Positions 10,143 through 19,795 are shown, numbered from the stretch's first letter. The stretch is 64,000 nucleotides of DNA from an uncultured Rhodospirillales bacterium (GCA_903920145.1 CAIXKV010000065.1:1-64000); one strand, 5' to 3'. The notes: a model not told the origin generated them from the sequence alone. Numbers and translations are program-made.

Positions 10143-11788
10143 ACCTGATCCGCCTGTTTGGCCGTCTTGACCCGGTCTCGATCCGCCGCTTGTTGCTCAG
10201 TGCCACGGTCTCGGCCCTGGCTAGCACCGCCGTATTGGCCATTATCAACGCTGCCGCGCAAGAGATTGCCACCGAAAAGAAGGATTCCGTCAATCTGGCG
10301 CTGGCGGCGGTGTTTGTCGTCTGTGTGATGATCTATTGGGTCTCGGAAAGTCGGATGGTGGCGTGGATGGCCGCCGACGTGGAAGAAGCCATCGATGGCT
10401 TACGCATGACTTTGCTGGACCGTTTGCGTAAGGCTGATCTGCGCAAGCTGGAATGTTTTGGTCAGACCTCTCTTTACGAAAGCATCACCCAAAGCTGTCA
10501 GGTCATTTCCCAGAACTCACAGTTCTTGGCGGTGACATTGCATTCGGCAATCTTGACCGTGCTGATTCTTGTCTACATCGCCTCGGTGTCGATGCTGGCT
10601 TTTGCGCTGATCGGAGTGCTGCTGGGGGTTGGAACGGTCGCTTATGTCAAGCTGGGCCAAGCCCTCGATGCCCGACAGAACCAACTGTCCGCCGAAGAAG
10701 CACAGATGTTCGAGAGCGTATCCGATTTATTCGACGGTTTTAAAGAACAGCGATTGAACAGCGCCCGCAGCAACGATTTAAACGAGACCTTTGCCGCCGT
10801 CTCCGTGGCCACCAATCAGGCTTCCAACACCGTCCATATGCATTCGTGGCAACAGTTTGTATTCGGTGAAACCGCCTTTAATCTGATGTTGGGCGTCGTG
10901 GTGTTTGTTGTTCCGGCGTATTCCCAGGCGTTTGCTGGCGATTTGGTCAAAATTGCCGCCGCTGTGCTGTTTCTGGAAGCTCCGGTTTTCGCCCTGATGC
11001 AATCCCTGGCCATCATGCGTGCCGCTGAAGCTGCTGCCGGACGGATGCTCGATCTCGAAGCGCCATTGACGGCGCTAGCCGAAGCCGGCAGCGACGGGCG
11101 GGGTTGCCCCGTACCGTCCGATTTCTCTGAACTCGTCTTGGCCGGGGTGGAATTCGCCTTTCCCGCCCCGGAAGGAGAATCACCCTTTGTCGTCGGTCCC
11201 TTTGATCTGACCATCCGTCGAGGCGAGGTGGTTTTCGTGACCGGCGGCAACGGTTCAGGCAAATCAACCTTTATCAAGCTGCTGACCGGCCTGTATCGCC
11301 CGATACGCGGGACTCTGACCGTGGATGGCGTGGTGATTGGGTCGGAACGGCTGGCGGCCTATCGCGAGCAGATGGCAACCGTCTTTGCCGATTTCCACTT
11401 GTTCGCCCGTCTCTACGGCATGGATCCGCCCGATCCACAGGAAGCCGATGCTCTGATGCGGCGCGTGGAGATGAACCGCATAACCGCGTTGGTGGGGGAC
11501 CGCTTTGAACGCAACGATCTATCCACAGGTCAGCGCAAACGGCTGGCGCTGGTGAGCGCGCTGCTGGAGAAAAAGCCGATTTTGATCCTGGACGAATGGG
11601 CCGCCGATCAGGATCCGCATTTCCGCTTCACATTCTACCGTGAAATTCTGCCGTACCTGAAGAGCTGTGGGCTCACCATCATCGCCGTAACCCATGATGA
11701 CCGTTACATCGACGTGGCAGATCGTCGTCTGCACATGAAGGAAGGGCGCTTGATCGAGTTACCACCCGTGGTAGAGGCTCCGATATGA
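10139..11788 (+). CDS. PvdE/SyrD-type peptide export ABC transporter, first copy
   Basis: Half-transporter of 549 residues: about six N-terminal membrane helices (roughly 15-320) fused to an ATPase domain. The Walker A GGNGSGKST begins at 369, the signature LSTGQRKRLALV at 461, and the Walker B is followed by DEWAADQDPHFR near 485. That last string and the variant signature (STGQ rather than SGGQ) are characteristic of the cyclic-peptide/siderophore-precursor exporters PvdE and SyrD. The start at 10139 forms ATGA with the preceding stop, and the 3' end forms ATGA with the second transporter, so the genes are translationally coupled. Most likely it exports the NRPS product or a precursor from cytoplasm to periplasm. 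A siderophore is possible, but no iron-uptake gene is visible. Confidence 0.88.
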   Translation: MNLIRLFGRLDPVSIRRLLLSATVSALASTAVLAIINAAAQEIATEKKDSVNLALAAVFVVCVMIYWVSESRMVAWMAADVEEAIDGLRMTLLDRLRKADLRKLECFGQTSLYESITQSCQVISQNSQFLAVTLHSAILTVLILVYIASVSMLAFALIGVLLGVGTVAYVKLGQALDARQNQLSAEEAQMFESVSDLFDGFKEQRLNSARSNDLNETFAAVSVATNQASNTVHMHSWQQFVFGETAFNLMLGVVVFVVPAYSQAFAGDLVKIAAAVLFLEAPVFALMQSLAIMRAAEAAAGRMLDLEAPLTALAEAGSDGRGCPVPSDFSELVLAGVEFAFPAPEGESPFVVGPFDLTIRRGEVVFVTGGNGSGKSTFIKLLTGLYRPIRGTLTVDGVVIGSERLAAYREQMATVFADFHLFARLYGMDPPDPQEADALMRRVEMNRITALVGDRFERNDLSTGQRKRLALVSALLEKKPILILDEWAADQDPHFRFTFYREILPYLKSCGLTIIAVTHDDRYIDVADRRLHMKEGRLIELPPVVEAPI

Positions 11789-13416
11789 GACTCTGGCATC
11801 TGATCCAACGCGAGGTTCCCGAGCATCTGCGAACCATGATGCTGATGAATGTCTTGGCTGCCGTCGCCATGGCGGCTCTGCTGTGGATCGTGGATCTGGC
11901 CTCTAAGGCTGCAGCGGAAGGAAATGTCAGTCCTCGACTGGTCTTGATGTTCGTGATCGCCACCACATTGATTGCGGTGACTCACAATTATGTGCTCACC
12001 ACGTCATCTTTTGACGCCGAGCGGATGATTCTCAATATGCGTAGGCGCCTGTTCGACTTGGCACGGCGCAGCGACTTGTTAACGGTGGAACGCATCGGAC
12101 GGGCCGCCCTGCATACCGTGCTGATCCAAAACACCCAGGCACTGGCCCGGATTCTGCCGCTGTTGGCGATCGGCGCACAGCAGGCCGTGATGCTGGTCTT
12201 TGTCGGCGGCTATCTGGCCTGGCTCTCGCCGCCGGCTTTTCTGATTGCGTTTGGCTTCGGCGGCATTGCAGTGATGGTGCGGATGGGTCGGGCGGTCTCG
12301 CTACGCCGCATGCTGCGCAAAGTGGGAGACGCCGAATCCCGTGTCTTCAACGGCCTGACCGACCTGTTGCAGGGCTTCAAAGAAGTTCGGATGGAGCGCC
12401 GCCGCGCCGATGGCGTGCTGCATGAACTGGCCGAAGCCTCAACCGTCGCACGCACCGCCAACAGCATGATGAAGACTCAATGGGGCTATGATTTTGCACT
12501 GATCGAGTCTCTCTTCTTTGCGTTGATCGGCCTTATGGTGTTCGTCGTACCGCTGTTCGCCACCGGCTATTATGAAGTGGTGGTCCCGGCAACCACAGCC
12601 GCTCTGTTCGTGGTGGGGCCGATTGCCACGGTGTCCTATGTCGCTCCGATGATGACCCAAGCTGAAATGGCGTTGGCCAGCCTTGAGGAGATGGAACAGA
12701 AACTGCGAGCCCCCGCCCTGTCTGCTGCACCAGAAGTCGGAAGCGAGCCGCCGTCATCCATCGCCCTGAAGGATGCCGTGTTCGCCTATCCCGGCCCTGA
12801 CGACCAGCCGGTGTTCTCGGTTGGACCGTTGTCGGCCCTCTTCCGGGCCGGCGAGATCACGTTCATTACAGGCGGGAACGGCTCGGGCAAATCGACCATG
12901 CTGCGCTTGCTGACGGGCTTGGTTCCGCTGGAAGGCGGTGCTCTGCTGGTTGACGGCATCCCGGTGGCAACCGAGCGCATGCAAGCCTATCGCGATCAGA
13001 TTTCAGCGATTTTTTCTGACCATCACCTGTCTCGCCGGCTTTATGGCCTATCGCATGTCGACCCAGCCCGCGTTCGCCGGCTGCTGGAACAGTTGGAAAT
13101 GCAGGACAAGGTCAGTGTGCGAAACGGCGCCTTCAGCACAGTCACTCTCTCCACCGGCCAACGCAAACGCTTGGCGCTGGTGGTGGCCTTGCTGGAGGAC
13201 AAGCCGGTGATGGTCCTGGATGAATGGGCTGCCGACCAGGATCCGCACTTTCGGCAGGTTTTTTATGAAACTCTACTGCCCGAGATTCGGGCCCGGAACC
13301 GGATTGTCATTTGCGTGACTCACGACGACCGCTGGTTTGATCGTGCCGACCGGATCTACCACCTCAACGAAGGCCGCATCGATCTGACTCGAGAACGGCA
13401 GAAGGAGGAACTGTGA
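11785..13416 (+). CDS. PvdE/SyrD-type peptide export ABC transporter, second copy
   Basis: Second half-transporter of 543 residues, paralogous to its upstream neighbour, with the same membrane-domain then ATPase layout. Walker A GGNGSGKST starts at 363; the LSTGQRKRLALVVALLEDKP signature region and the DEWAADQDPHFRQVFYE Walker B region follow. Both copies keep Walker A lysine, signature and Walker B acidic residues, so both look catalytically competent. Two adjacent half-transporters may form a heterodimer, or two homodimers for different steps; PvdE-type proteins are usually encoded once per cluster. It is the last gene of the NRPS operon and is followed by an AT-rich gap. Confidence 0.87.
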   Translation: MRLWHLIQREVPEHLRTMMLMNVLAAVAMAALLWIVDLASKAAAEGNVSPRLVLMFVIATTLIAVTHNYVLTTSSFDAERMILNMRRRLFDLARRSDLLTVERIGRAALHTVLIQNTQALARILPLLAIGAQQAVMLVFVGGYLAWLSPPAFLIAFGFGGIAVMVRMGRAVSLRRMLRKVGDAESRVFNGLTDLLQGFKEVRMERRRADGVLHELAEASTVARTANSMMKTQWGYDFALIESLFFALIGLMVFVVPLFATGYYEVVVPATTAALFVVGPIATVSYVAPMMTQAEMALASLEEMEQKLRAPALSAAPEVGSEPPSSIALKDAVFAYPGPDDQPVFSVGPLSALFRAGEITFITGGNGSGKSTMLRLLTGLVPLEGGALLVDGIPVATERMQAYRDQISAIFSDHHLSRRLYGLSHVDPARVRRLLEQLEMQDKVSVRNGAFSTVTLSTGQRKRLALVVALLEDKPVMVLDEWAADQDPHFRQVFYETLLPEIRARNRIVICVTHDDRWFDRADRIYHLNEGRIDLTRERQKEEL

Positions 13417-13727
13417 CCCACGCATCGTTTACAACGCGGGTGGCCTTTCGTAACAGGTTTATCTTCACAGAAACCGCTATTACATGCCAATGTATTCTTA
13501 TATAAATGTTTCAAATCATTAAGAATGGAAGGCCGATATCATTTTTGACGTGACCTATTCCGATAAAAATGCGATCTTATTTTACGGATATAGCTGTTAC
13601 GACTTTATTTATTTGGTCTTAAGAGGATTGCCCCAGCCGAAGCTGACGGCAACCTCATCATGATCGAACATGGCGGCTGGCCGATCGGCAGGCCGTACTC
13701 ATGACCCCTCGCTTGGAGCCCAATCCC
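13417..13727. other. AT-rich intergenic gap after the NRPS operon
   Basis: About 310 bases with no convincing gene. The stretch from roughly 13450 to 13620 is much richer in A and T than either side. It may hold the end of the NRPS transcript and the promoter of the following DUF697 gene, but I cannot assign a convincing -35/-10 pair or a terminator. It marks a compositional boundary between the peptide cluster and the next operon. Confidence 0.5.
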
Positions 13728-14435
13728 ATGGCCACGAAGCCCTCCTCTCGTACTGGCAACGAAACCCCAGACAACCATGATGCCGCCCCCACCGCTCCTG
13801 AAGCCGTCGCGGGAACGCCCACCACCGACGCCACGACTGACGGCCTCCACATCGCCGAGACCGTGGTGAGTCCCCACACCGCCGAAACGGCGGCAAGCGA
13901 CAGTCCGACCGCTATCGCCCCAGCCGAGATCGCCGAGGAACGGGCGCGGCACGCTGCCACCATCATTCGCAACCATGTTCTCCTGGCCGCTGCGTCCGGT
14001 GTCATCCCCGTCAATTATCTTGATGCGGTTGCCCTGGCAGGCGTGCAGATCCGCATGTTGAACGAGTTGGCGAAGCTGCACCACCAAGAGTTCCGCGCCG
14101 ATATCGGCAAGTCGCTGATCGGAACCCTGCTGGCAACCGTAACGCCGACCTCGCTGGCGGGCGGGCTGGTTGGGTCTTATGTCCTGCGCAATAGCCTGTA
14201 TGCCCTGCCGGTGATCGGCCCCTTGGCACGAATCATCACCGAGCCGTCCCTCAACGGCGCCTTTACCTATGCGCTGGGCGCAACCTTTGATCGTCACTTT
14301 GCTTCGGGTGGGACACTCCTGACCTTCGATCCCGAGACGACGAAAGTCTATTTCCGCACAAAATACGATGAAGCTCGCAGTTACTTCAAAAAGAACCCGA
14401 CCGCTGAAACGGTTCCTGCCGTCGCTGCCGCCTGA
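13728..14435 (+). CDS. DUF697-family membrane-associated protein
   Basis: Predicted 235-residue protein. Residues about 1-80 form a low-complexity Thr/Ala/Glu-rich segment. The rest, from EERARHAATIIRNHVLL through GVIPVNYLDAVALAGVQIRML, matches the DUF697 pattern (His-Ala-Ala-rich helix, then a G-x-I-P-x-x-x-x-D turn and hydrophobic helices), known from YcjF-like and GTPase-associated membrane proteins. Two or three hydrophobic helices are visible. I place the start at 13728, where TTGGAG lies nine bases upstream; an in-frame ATG at 13701 is the alternative. It leads a small operon with a 66-residue membrane protein and an SPFH protein. The biochemical function is unknown. Confidence 0.7.
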   Translation: MATKPSSRTGNETPDNHDAAPTAPEAVAGTPTTDATTDGLHIAETVVSPHTAETAASDSPTAIAPAEIAEERARHAATIIRNHVLLAAASGVIPVNYLDAVALAGVQIRMLNELAKLHHQEFRADIGKSLIGTLLATVTPTSLAGGLVGSYVLRNSLYALPVIGPLARIITEPSLNGAFTYALGATFDRHFASGGTLLTFDPETTKVYFRTKYDEARSYFKKNPTAETVPAVAAA

Positions 14436-14512
14436 TCCGTACCGGGTTGAAGGAGTGGCGGCATCGCGGCTGCTCCTTCGTCTGGCTTGTCCCTTTGACC
14501 GGATCTTGGATC

Positions 14513-14713
14513 ATGCCCTCTGTTATCATCCTTCTTTACCTGACCGCGTGTGCGGTCTGTGGTTTCATGGGACGCAACACCGCCTTCGGCTTCATGGGGC
14601 ACTTTTTGTTGTCCCTGTTCCTGACTCCGGTCTTGGATTTCGTCATCCAGGCGGTGGGGCGTCCAAGCACACGGTTGCTCGATAAATTCCTGTCACAGCA
14701 GAAGCGACTATGA
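14513..14713 (+). CDS. Small membrane protein, 66 residues
   Basis: Short hydrophobic protein with two predicted membrane helices (about 3-17 and 28-48) separated by a GRNTAFG turn, ending in a basic tail (QQKRL). The frame extends upstream to 14447, but the ATG at 14513 removes a non-hydrophobic leader and follows a purine-rich stretch. The 3' end overlaps the SPFH gene by ATGA, which supports it being a real coupled gene. The function is not recognised. Two-helix proteins of this sort beside SPFH genes may act as partners, but that is inference. Confidence 0.6.
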   Translation: MPSVIILLYLTACAVCGFMGRNTAFGFMGHFLLSLFLTPVLDFVIQAVGRPSTRLLDKFLSQQKRL

Positions 14714-15741
14714 CCATTGTTGATCACTCGTCCGAACCTTATTCTTGGTGGTATCGTGCACGGTTATGGGGAAATCGGCATGCTGTTTCTATCTATGCGC
14801 TGATTCTGACCCTTTTGCTGGGATTGATCGCGCTGGCCCCCTGGATGTTTATCGATGTGCCTGCGGGTCAGGCCGGGGTGTTGTGGTTGCGATTCGGAGG
14901 CGGAACCGTCACCACCCGCGCCTTGGGGGAGGGCATCCATTTCGTGGCACCTTGGAACCGGATCGTCCCGTATGATGTTCGTCTACACAACGAGACCAGA
15001 ACCTATGAGGCTCTCGTTAAAAGCGGCCTGCGGGTTGAGGTTGAAATTGCCGTGCGCTATCGTATCAATCCCCCGGCGGTCGGCCTGATCCACAAACTAG
15101 TCGGCAAGGATTATGCAGAAAAACTAGTCTATCCAGAAATCGCCAGTCTTGTTCTGCTCTTTGCTTCGCAATATACAGCGGAAGAATTTTACTCGATCGA
15201 CCGCAAGGTCATTCAAAATTACCTGCTAGAACATGCTCGCGAAAAATTCGATGCCCCGCCAAGCGACATGGCCAGCCTGCCGGTTAATTTTCGTCAAGAC
15301 GATGGCCGGGGCCGCATGACGATGATCCGCATCGAAAATGTGCTGGTCTCGCGCATCACGCTGCCGCCGCTGGTGCGTCAGGCCATCGAGAGGAAGATCG
15401 AACAACAGCAGATCATGGAAGAATACGACTTCCGCATCGCCCGCGAGGAAAAAGAGCGCGTGCGGAAACGAATCGAGGCGGAAGGCATCCGGGATTTCCA
15501 GAAGACCGTGGCCTATACGATCACCAACGAATATCTGCGCCTACGCGGTATCGAAGCCACCCGAGCCTTTGCCGACTCTCAGAATAGCAAAACCATTATT
15601 ATCGGTGGCCGCGATGGCTTGCCGGTGATCCTTAATACCGGCGATGAAGCCAAGCCTGCGGCTTCAGCAACCCCGACCCCGACCCCGGCTCCAACGCTCC
15701 CGACTCTGGCTCCGGAAACCTTGCCAAGCAAAGCCCCGTAG
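14710..15741 (+). CDS. SPFH/band-7 (prohibitin-like) membrane protein
   Basis: Predicted 343-residue protein with one N-terminal membrane helix (about 26-48), then an SPFH domain beginning VPAGQAGVLWLRFGG with the TRALGEGIHFVAPWNRIVPYDVR segment (about 50-280), a helical region rich in charged residues (IEQQQIMEEYDFRIAREEKE), and a Pro/Thr/Ala-rich tail after about 310. SPFH proteins form large ring or cage assemblies in membranes and often modulate proteases or membrane domains. It is translationally coupled to the small membrane gene upstream. The specific role here is unknown; an HflK/HflC-type protease link is possible but not shown. Confidence 0.85.
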   Translation: MTIVDHSSEPYSWWYRARLWGNRHAVSIYALILTLLLGLIALAPWMFIDVPAGQAGVLWLRFGGGTVTTRALGEGIHFVAPWNRIVPYDVRLHNETRTYEALVKSGLRVEVEIAVRYRINPPAVGLIHKLVGKDYAEKLVYPEIASLVLLFASQYTAEEFYSIDRKVIQNYLLEHAREKFDAPPSDMASLPVNFRQDDGRGRMTMIRIENVLVSRITLPPLVRQAIERKIEQQQIMEEYDFRIAREEKERVRKRIEAEGIRDFQKTVAYTITNEYLRLRGIEATRAFADSQNSKTIIIGGRDGLPVILNTGDEAKPAASATPTPTPAPTLPTLAPETLPSKAP

Positions 15742-15805
15742 GAGCGTCCCGCCCTGGAAGCGCGAGCGGGGCCCCTGCTCCCGAACGGACCCCAAACCAT
15801 CTCAT

Positions 15806-15952
15806 ACCAACGGCCCTAGACAATGATCCGTGCCGTTGGTATCGGGCCGCGACGGCGGCCCTGCGTCCTCGTGGAGGCGAAGCCAAGGGCGCGGATGCGC
15901 CCGCCCGGCGTCTGAGGGCGCCGCAGACGTGTCAACGTCCAAGGCCATTGGT
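15806..15952. repeat. Structured palindromic intergenic element, copy 1
   Basis: A 147 bp element bounded by ACCAACGGCC (15806-15815) and its imperfect complement GGCCATTGGT (15943-15952). It contains several hairpins in series: ACCAACGGC/GCCGTTGGT (15806-15840), a GC-rich core around GGCCGCGACGGCGGCC, GGGCGCggatGCGCCC, and GTCTG/CAGAC. The two outer blocks are found almost base for base, inverted, at 29988-30147, while the GC-rich core differs. It lies between convergent genes (SPFH protein and chemoreceptor). It resembles a REP- or MITE-like dispersed element; the family name is unknown to me. Confidence 0.85.
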
Positions 15953-15958
15953 GTCAGG

Positions 15959-17998
15959 TTATCCCCTGTTGGCAAACTGAAAACGCTCAACCTCGGCACG
16001 GGTCTGATTGGTCAGGCGGGCCAATTCGACCATCGTCGCCGTCACCTCTTCCGACGCGACCGCATTACTCTCACCGATGCGGGCCAAGTCTTCGACACTG
16101 GTCCGAATTTGTTCGATGGAATGGGCCTGTTGCTCCATGGCGGCAGCAATCGACGCCGCCATCTGGTCGCTTTGAGCCACCACCCGCGAGATCAGGTCGA
16201 TGCTGTGACCAACCACCTCAGCCGCCCGAACGCCTTCGACGGTCTCGGCATCGGCCCGCTCGATCACCGCGTTAATGTCCTCCACGGATCGCCCGGAATG
16301 CTCGGCGAGCTTCCCGACCTCTTCGGCCACCACAGCGAAACCCTTGCCGGCCTCACCGGCCCGCGCCGCCTCGATCGCGGCATTCAGGGACAGCATGTTG
16401 GTCTGGTTAGCGATACGGTCGATCACATCCGTGATCTTGGAAATTTCCCGCGCATTACCGGCAATGGCACTGACCGAATGAGCCAAACCAGCAATGGCTT
16501 CCCGTCCTTCGGACACCAAACGAGTCGCCTCACGGGCCTGACCGCTGGTCTGGCGGGCACTTTCTGAAACGTCCTCGATAGCGCGGGCGCTTTGCTGAAC
16601 CCCAACCGAGATGGTTTTGACGGCGGCAAGTTGACCTTGAGCACCATCGGAAATCTGACTGACCGTGCCCGAAACCTCTCCCGCTGCCACCGCAACCTGA
16701 CGAATGCTTTGCACTACTAAAAGGAGAGTATCCGACAGAGTTTCCAAAGATCGATTGATGTTGCCCTTGATCGTCGCCAAATCGCCCTTGGCCACCACGT
16801 CCACCCGCGCCGACAAATCGGCTTCGGCCACACGGGACATGGTCGCGCCAATGGCAAACACAACACCGCCAAGATCGGCCAACAACGCGTTAAAGGCTCT
16901 GGCTGTGACGCCAATTTCGTCATTGGCCTGCACCGGCACCCGCAGACCCAGATCGCCTGTGGCATCGATCTGTTGGATGGTCGCCGAGAATCCCGACAGA
17001 CTCGACAGAATATGGCGCAAGGTCAGCAGCGCCAGAGCTGCGACCAAGCCAACCCCAACCAGCATACCCAGAATGGCCACCCATAACGCCCCTCTAGCCT
17101 GATCCTCCCGAGCCGCTGCGCCCTCGATCAAATGCGCGGCCAACTGATTTTCAATCGTCTTCAAGGCCTCAATCCGCGTGGTGGCGGCTTGAAACCAGCC
17201 CGTCGCCGTCGCTTGCCCGATGGAGCCCGACGTCACGCTGTCCAAAGCCATCTGACGGAACTTTTCCACCTCGGGCAGAGTTGTTTCCTCGCTGCGCGTG
17301 TAGGCCTGAACCAGATCCGTCGACGCCAATGCCTTGAACGCCCCGAACCAAGCCTCTTGGGCACCCGCCAGCACAACAAAGCGGTGATACAGCGCCCCAT
17401 CAAACCGACCAGCGGCAAAACCGGCGCCGCCGGTCGCGCGCTCCTGCCCTGCCCGCTCTTTACCCTGCAAAAAATTGATGTAGGCGGTGGCATCCTGGGT
17501 AGTCGCAGCATCATCGGCCACGCTAACCAAGCTTTCGTTGAGCCGTAACAGCGCAAAGATTACTTCGGTATAGGTAGAAAACGAAGCCGAACCATCGACA
17601 GACAGCACATCCACCCGCCCTCTGAAGTCATCGATGCCATGAAGCTTGTTGAGAACCGCCTGAATAGCCTCGTGAAAGGCCCCATCCGCTTTGGCCTGTG
17701 CCAAGGCAACTGTAGTTATTTCAAAAGCTCGGGCAGCTTGATCCGATTCATGGCGCTTGGCCTTCAATTCTTCGACAAAATGTTGCCCTTTGCTGGCAAT
17801 CACGATGGCCGTGGCGCCTCGCTCCTTTTGCAACTCATGCACCAGGGCGCCGACCGATGTCGACAGCTTCATGACACGCACAATCTGGGCCGCAGATGAC
17901 AGGTGAGACCCGGTTTGGCCAATGATAACGGCTCCAAAGACCAGCATACCGATCATGCTCAGACCAATCAGCGTCAACAGCCGGGCCTTGATACTCAT
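15959..17998 (-). CDS. Methyl-accepting chemotaxis protein with nitrate-sensor (NIT) domain
   Basis: Transmembrane chemoreceptor of 679 residues. It has TM1 at about 8-28, a periplasmic helical domain containing [16 protein letters not shown] (about 56-71), which is the hallmark of the NIT nitrate/nitrite-sensing domain, a second membrane helix near 305-330, a HAMP segment ([18 protein letters not shown]), and a C-terminal signalling domain with the conserved hairpin tip [20 protein letters not shown]. It should relay ligand binding to CheA/CheW. The start at 17998 was chosen over the upstream in-frame ATG at 18058 because a GGGGAT/GCGGAG region precedes it and the protein then begins directly with a membrane helix. 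Nitrate as ligand is inferred from the family. Confidence 0.9.
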   Translation of the reverse strand: MSIKARLLTLIGLSMIGMLVFGAVIIGQTGSHLSSAAQIVRVMKLSTSVGALVHELQKERGATAIVIASKGQHFVEELKAKRHESDQAARAFEITTVALAQAKADGAFHEAIQAVLNKLHGIDDFRGRVDVLSVDGSASFSTYTEVIFALLRLNESLVSVADDAATTQDATAYINFLQGKERAGQERATGGAGFAAGRFDGALYHRFVVLAGAQEAWFGAFKALASTDLVQAYTRSEETTLPEVEKFRQMALDSVTSGSIGQATATGWFQAATTRIEALKTIENQLAAHLIEGAAAREDQARGALWVAILGMLVGVGLVAALALLTLRHILSSLSGFSATIQQIDATGDLGLRVPVQANDEIGVTARAFNALLADLGGVVFAIGATMSRVAEADLSARVDVVAKGDLATIKGNINRSLETLSDTLLLVVQSIRQVAVAAGEVSGTVSQISDGAQGQLAAVKTISVGVQQSARAIEDVSESARQTSGQAREATRLVSEGREAIAGLAHSVSAIAGNAREISKITDVIDRIANQTNMLSLNAAIEAARAGEAGKGFAVVAEEVGKLAEHSGRSVEDINAVIERADAETVEGVRAAEVVGHSIDLISRVVAQSDQMAASIAAAMEQQAHSIEQIRTSVEDLARIGESNAVASEEVTATMVELARLTNQTRAEVERFQFANRG

Positions 17999-18112
17999 CT
18001 CCGCGATCCCCCTCGCAACCCTACGTCTCAACACCCGTGCACACGGACGAGCCCCCATCAGTGCGCCGCCGGTCTTCCATCGCGATGCGTCGTCCTCATC
18101 ACGATTAGATAT

Positions 18113-19795
18113 TTATGGCACCATATCCGCGCGAACCACCGGAAACCAACGACGGGCTTCAAAATCGATGCCGCACAAGCCATCCCACAGGCCGTATCGA
18201 TCGACCCAGGCAACCACCGCCCGACGATAGCCCATCCGATCGGTGGGGTCGAATAAGCCCCAACCCTCGGGTGCCAAACCACTATAGCCGTTGAGAACCG
18301 GCAATCCCCAGGACTGAGCCAATAACACCGCGTCAAGCTGATGTGACCAACGGTGATAGGCCGGTGGCGGGGTCTGCGGCAACAGCACCGCCGCCCGACA
18401 GGCCGGCGGCGGAGCCGGCATGGCTTCGATCCCTGCGAAATCACGGGAGCGACTCAGGGTTCCGGGCAGCGTATTGGTCTGCTCAATCAGCAACAGCGCC
18501 ACCACGCCCCCAACACCCAGCCGAATGACCTTGTTGCTCTTTGCACCAACCCAAGCCGCATGGATCCCAATCGCCGCCACCACCGCCACCGAAAAGGACA
18601 GCACCAGATTAAACCGGAACACCGAGCGAATGCTGCATCCTCCCGGTACGCCCTGATACATCATAAACCAAGCGGACCCGGCGCCTTCCCGCAGCAACAG
18701 CGACCAGCACACCAACACACTGATCCCCAGCACCAGCCCCCATCGCCGCAACTCGGGAGACAAGCCGGCCACCGGCCACCGCGCTGCGCCCGCCCCGGCC
18801 ACCGTTGCCGCAAAGACCAACAGCAGCCCCCAACTCAACCCCTTTCCCAGTTCCCCGCCCTCGTTTGAGAGCCCCGGCCAGATCGCTTCGGCCACAGGCC
18901 CCCACACGAGGTTGCCTCGTGCTTCCAGCCATTGGCGGATGTCCGGCAACGTCCGCACCACTTCCGCCCAAGGTCTTCCATCGTGATGCTGAAGGGCTAC
19001 CGGGCCGTAGATCAGCAGGAACGGCACCAATCCCAGCGCCAAAGAAACTCCGGCAACCAGCAAGGACCAACGACGCGCCCTAAGCCAGGCGCCAGCCCCA
19101 GCCCGTGCCGCTTGAGGACCAACCAAAACCAGCGCCATGACCAATCCCAGACCGGCCATAACCAGCAATTGAAGCCCCAAGAACCATCCGACATAAAACG
19201 AGGTCAGCAAGATCATGGTCAGCAATAGCGCCGCACCGCTTGCTGCCACCGTCCCTCCCCGGCGAAGAGAGTGCCAAACCAGAGCCGCAAACCAGGGCAA
19301 TGCCTCGATGGCCATCATCTGCACATGGCCAATGGCTAGCGATTGAGACAGCGCGGTTCCGGTAGCAAAGGCACCGGCTCCCGCCATCGCCGCTGGCCAC
19401 ACCAACCTTAGGGAACGGCGTAAAAACCAAATCATGCCGGCAAAGCCCACCGCCGAGGCCGTCGCCAGCGTCACCGCCAGGGCTGGAACCATCCCCAGCC
19501 CGCTCCAGCGCCCTGCCACATAGGCAGGCGCCAACAGCACCAGGGCATCGCTGTAGCCAAGCGCATCCGGCACCGGGAAATAATAATCAGGGGATCGCCA
19601 CGACTCGGCAGCCAACGTCACCCGATACCAATGTTCCAGAACCGCCAGATTAAATCGGCCATCCCCCAGGTCTCCCGGCACTGCGTCCCAACCCGAGAGC
19701 AAAAGGGTCCGATTGAACACCACCAAAGCGGCTCCAGCCACCGCCATGATGGCCAAGCCTGTCCATAATCGGCGTCGCGGCTCGACCACAGTCAT
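18113..19795 (-). CDS. Polytopic membrane protein, GT-C glycosyltransferase-like
   Basis: A 560-residue integral membrane protein with about ten to twelve hydrophobic helices. After the first helix, a loop reads PGDLGDGRFNLAVLEHWYR; an acidic first loop of this kind is typical of GT-C-fold membrane glycosyltransferases that use polyprenyl-phosphate sugars. The C-terminal 120 residues are more soluble, with AGIEAMPAPPPACRAAVLLPQTPPP. This resembles uncharacterised dolichyl-phosphate-mannosyltransferase-like proteins, but I see no family-defining motif beyond the loop, so the function is tentative. It reads on the minus strand behind no obvious operon partner; the chemoreceptor start lies 115 bases downstream. 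Confidence 0.6.
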   Translation of the reverse strand: MTVVEPRRRLWTGLAIMAVAGAALVVFNRTLLLSGWDAVPGDLGDGRFNLAVLEHWYRVTLAAESWRSPDYYFPVPDALGYSDALVLLAPAYVAGRWSGLGMVPALAVTLATASAVGFAGMIWFLRRSLRLVWPAAMAGAGAFATGTALSQSLAIGHVQMMAIEALPWFAALVWHSLRRGGTVAASGAALLLTMILLTSFYVGWFLGLQLLVMAGLGLVMALVLVGPQAARAGAGAWLRARRWSLLVAGVSLALGLVPFLLIYGPVALQHHDGRPWAEVVRTLPDIRQWLEARGNLVWGPVAEAIWPGLSNEGGELGKGLSWGLLLVFAATVAGAGAARWPVAGLSPELRRWGLVLGISVLVCWSLLLREGAGSAWFMMYQGVPGGCSIRSVFRFNLVLSFSVAVVAAIGIHAAWVGAKSNKVIRLGVGGVVALLLIEQTNTLPGTLSRSRDFAGIEAMPAPPPACRAAVLLPQTPPPAYHRWSHQLDAVLLAQSWGLPVLNGYSGLAPEGWGLFDPTDRMGYRRAVVAWVDRYGLWDGLCGIDFEARRWFPVVRADMVP

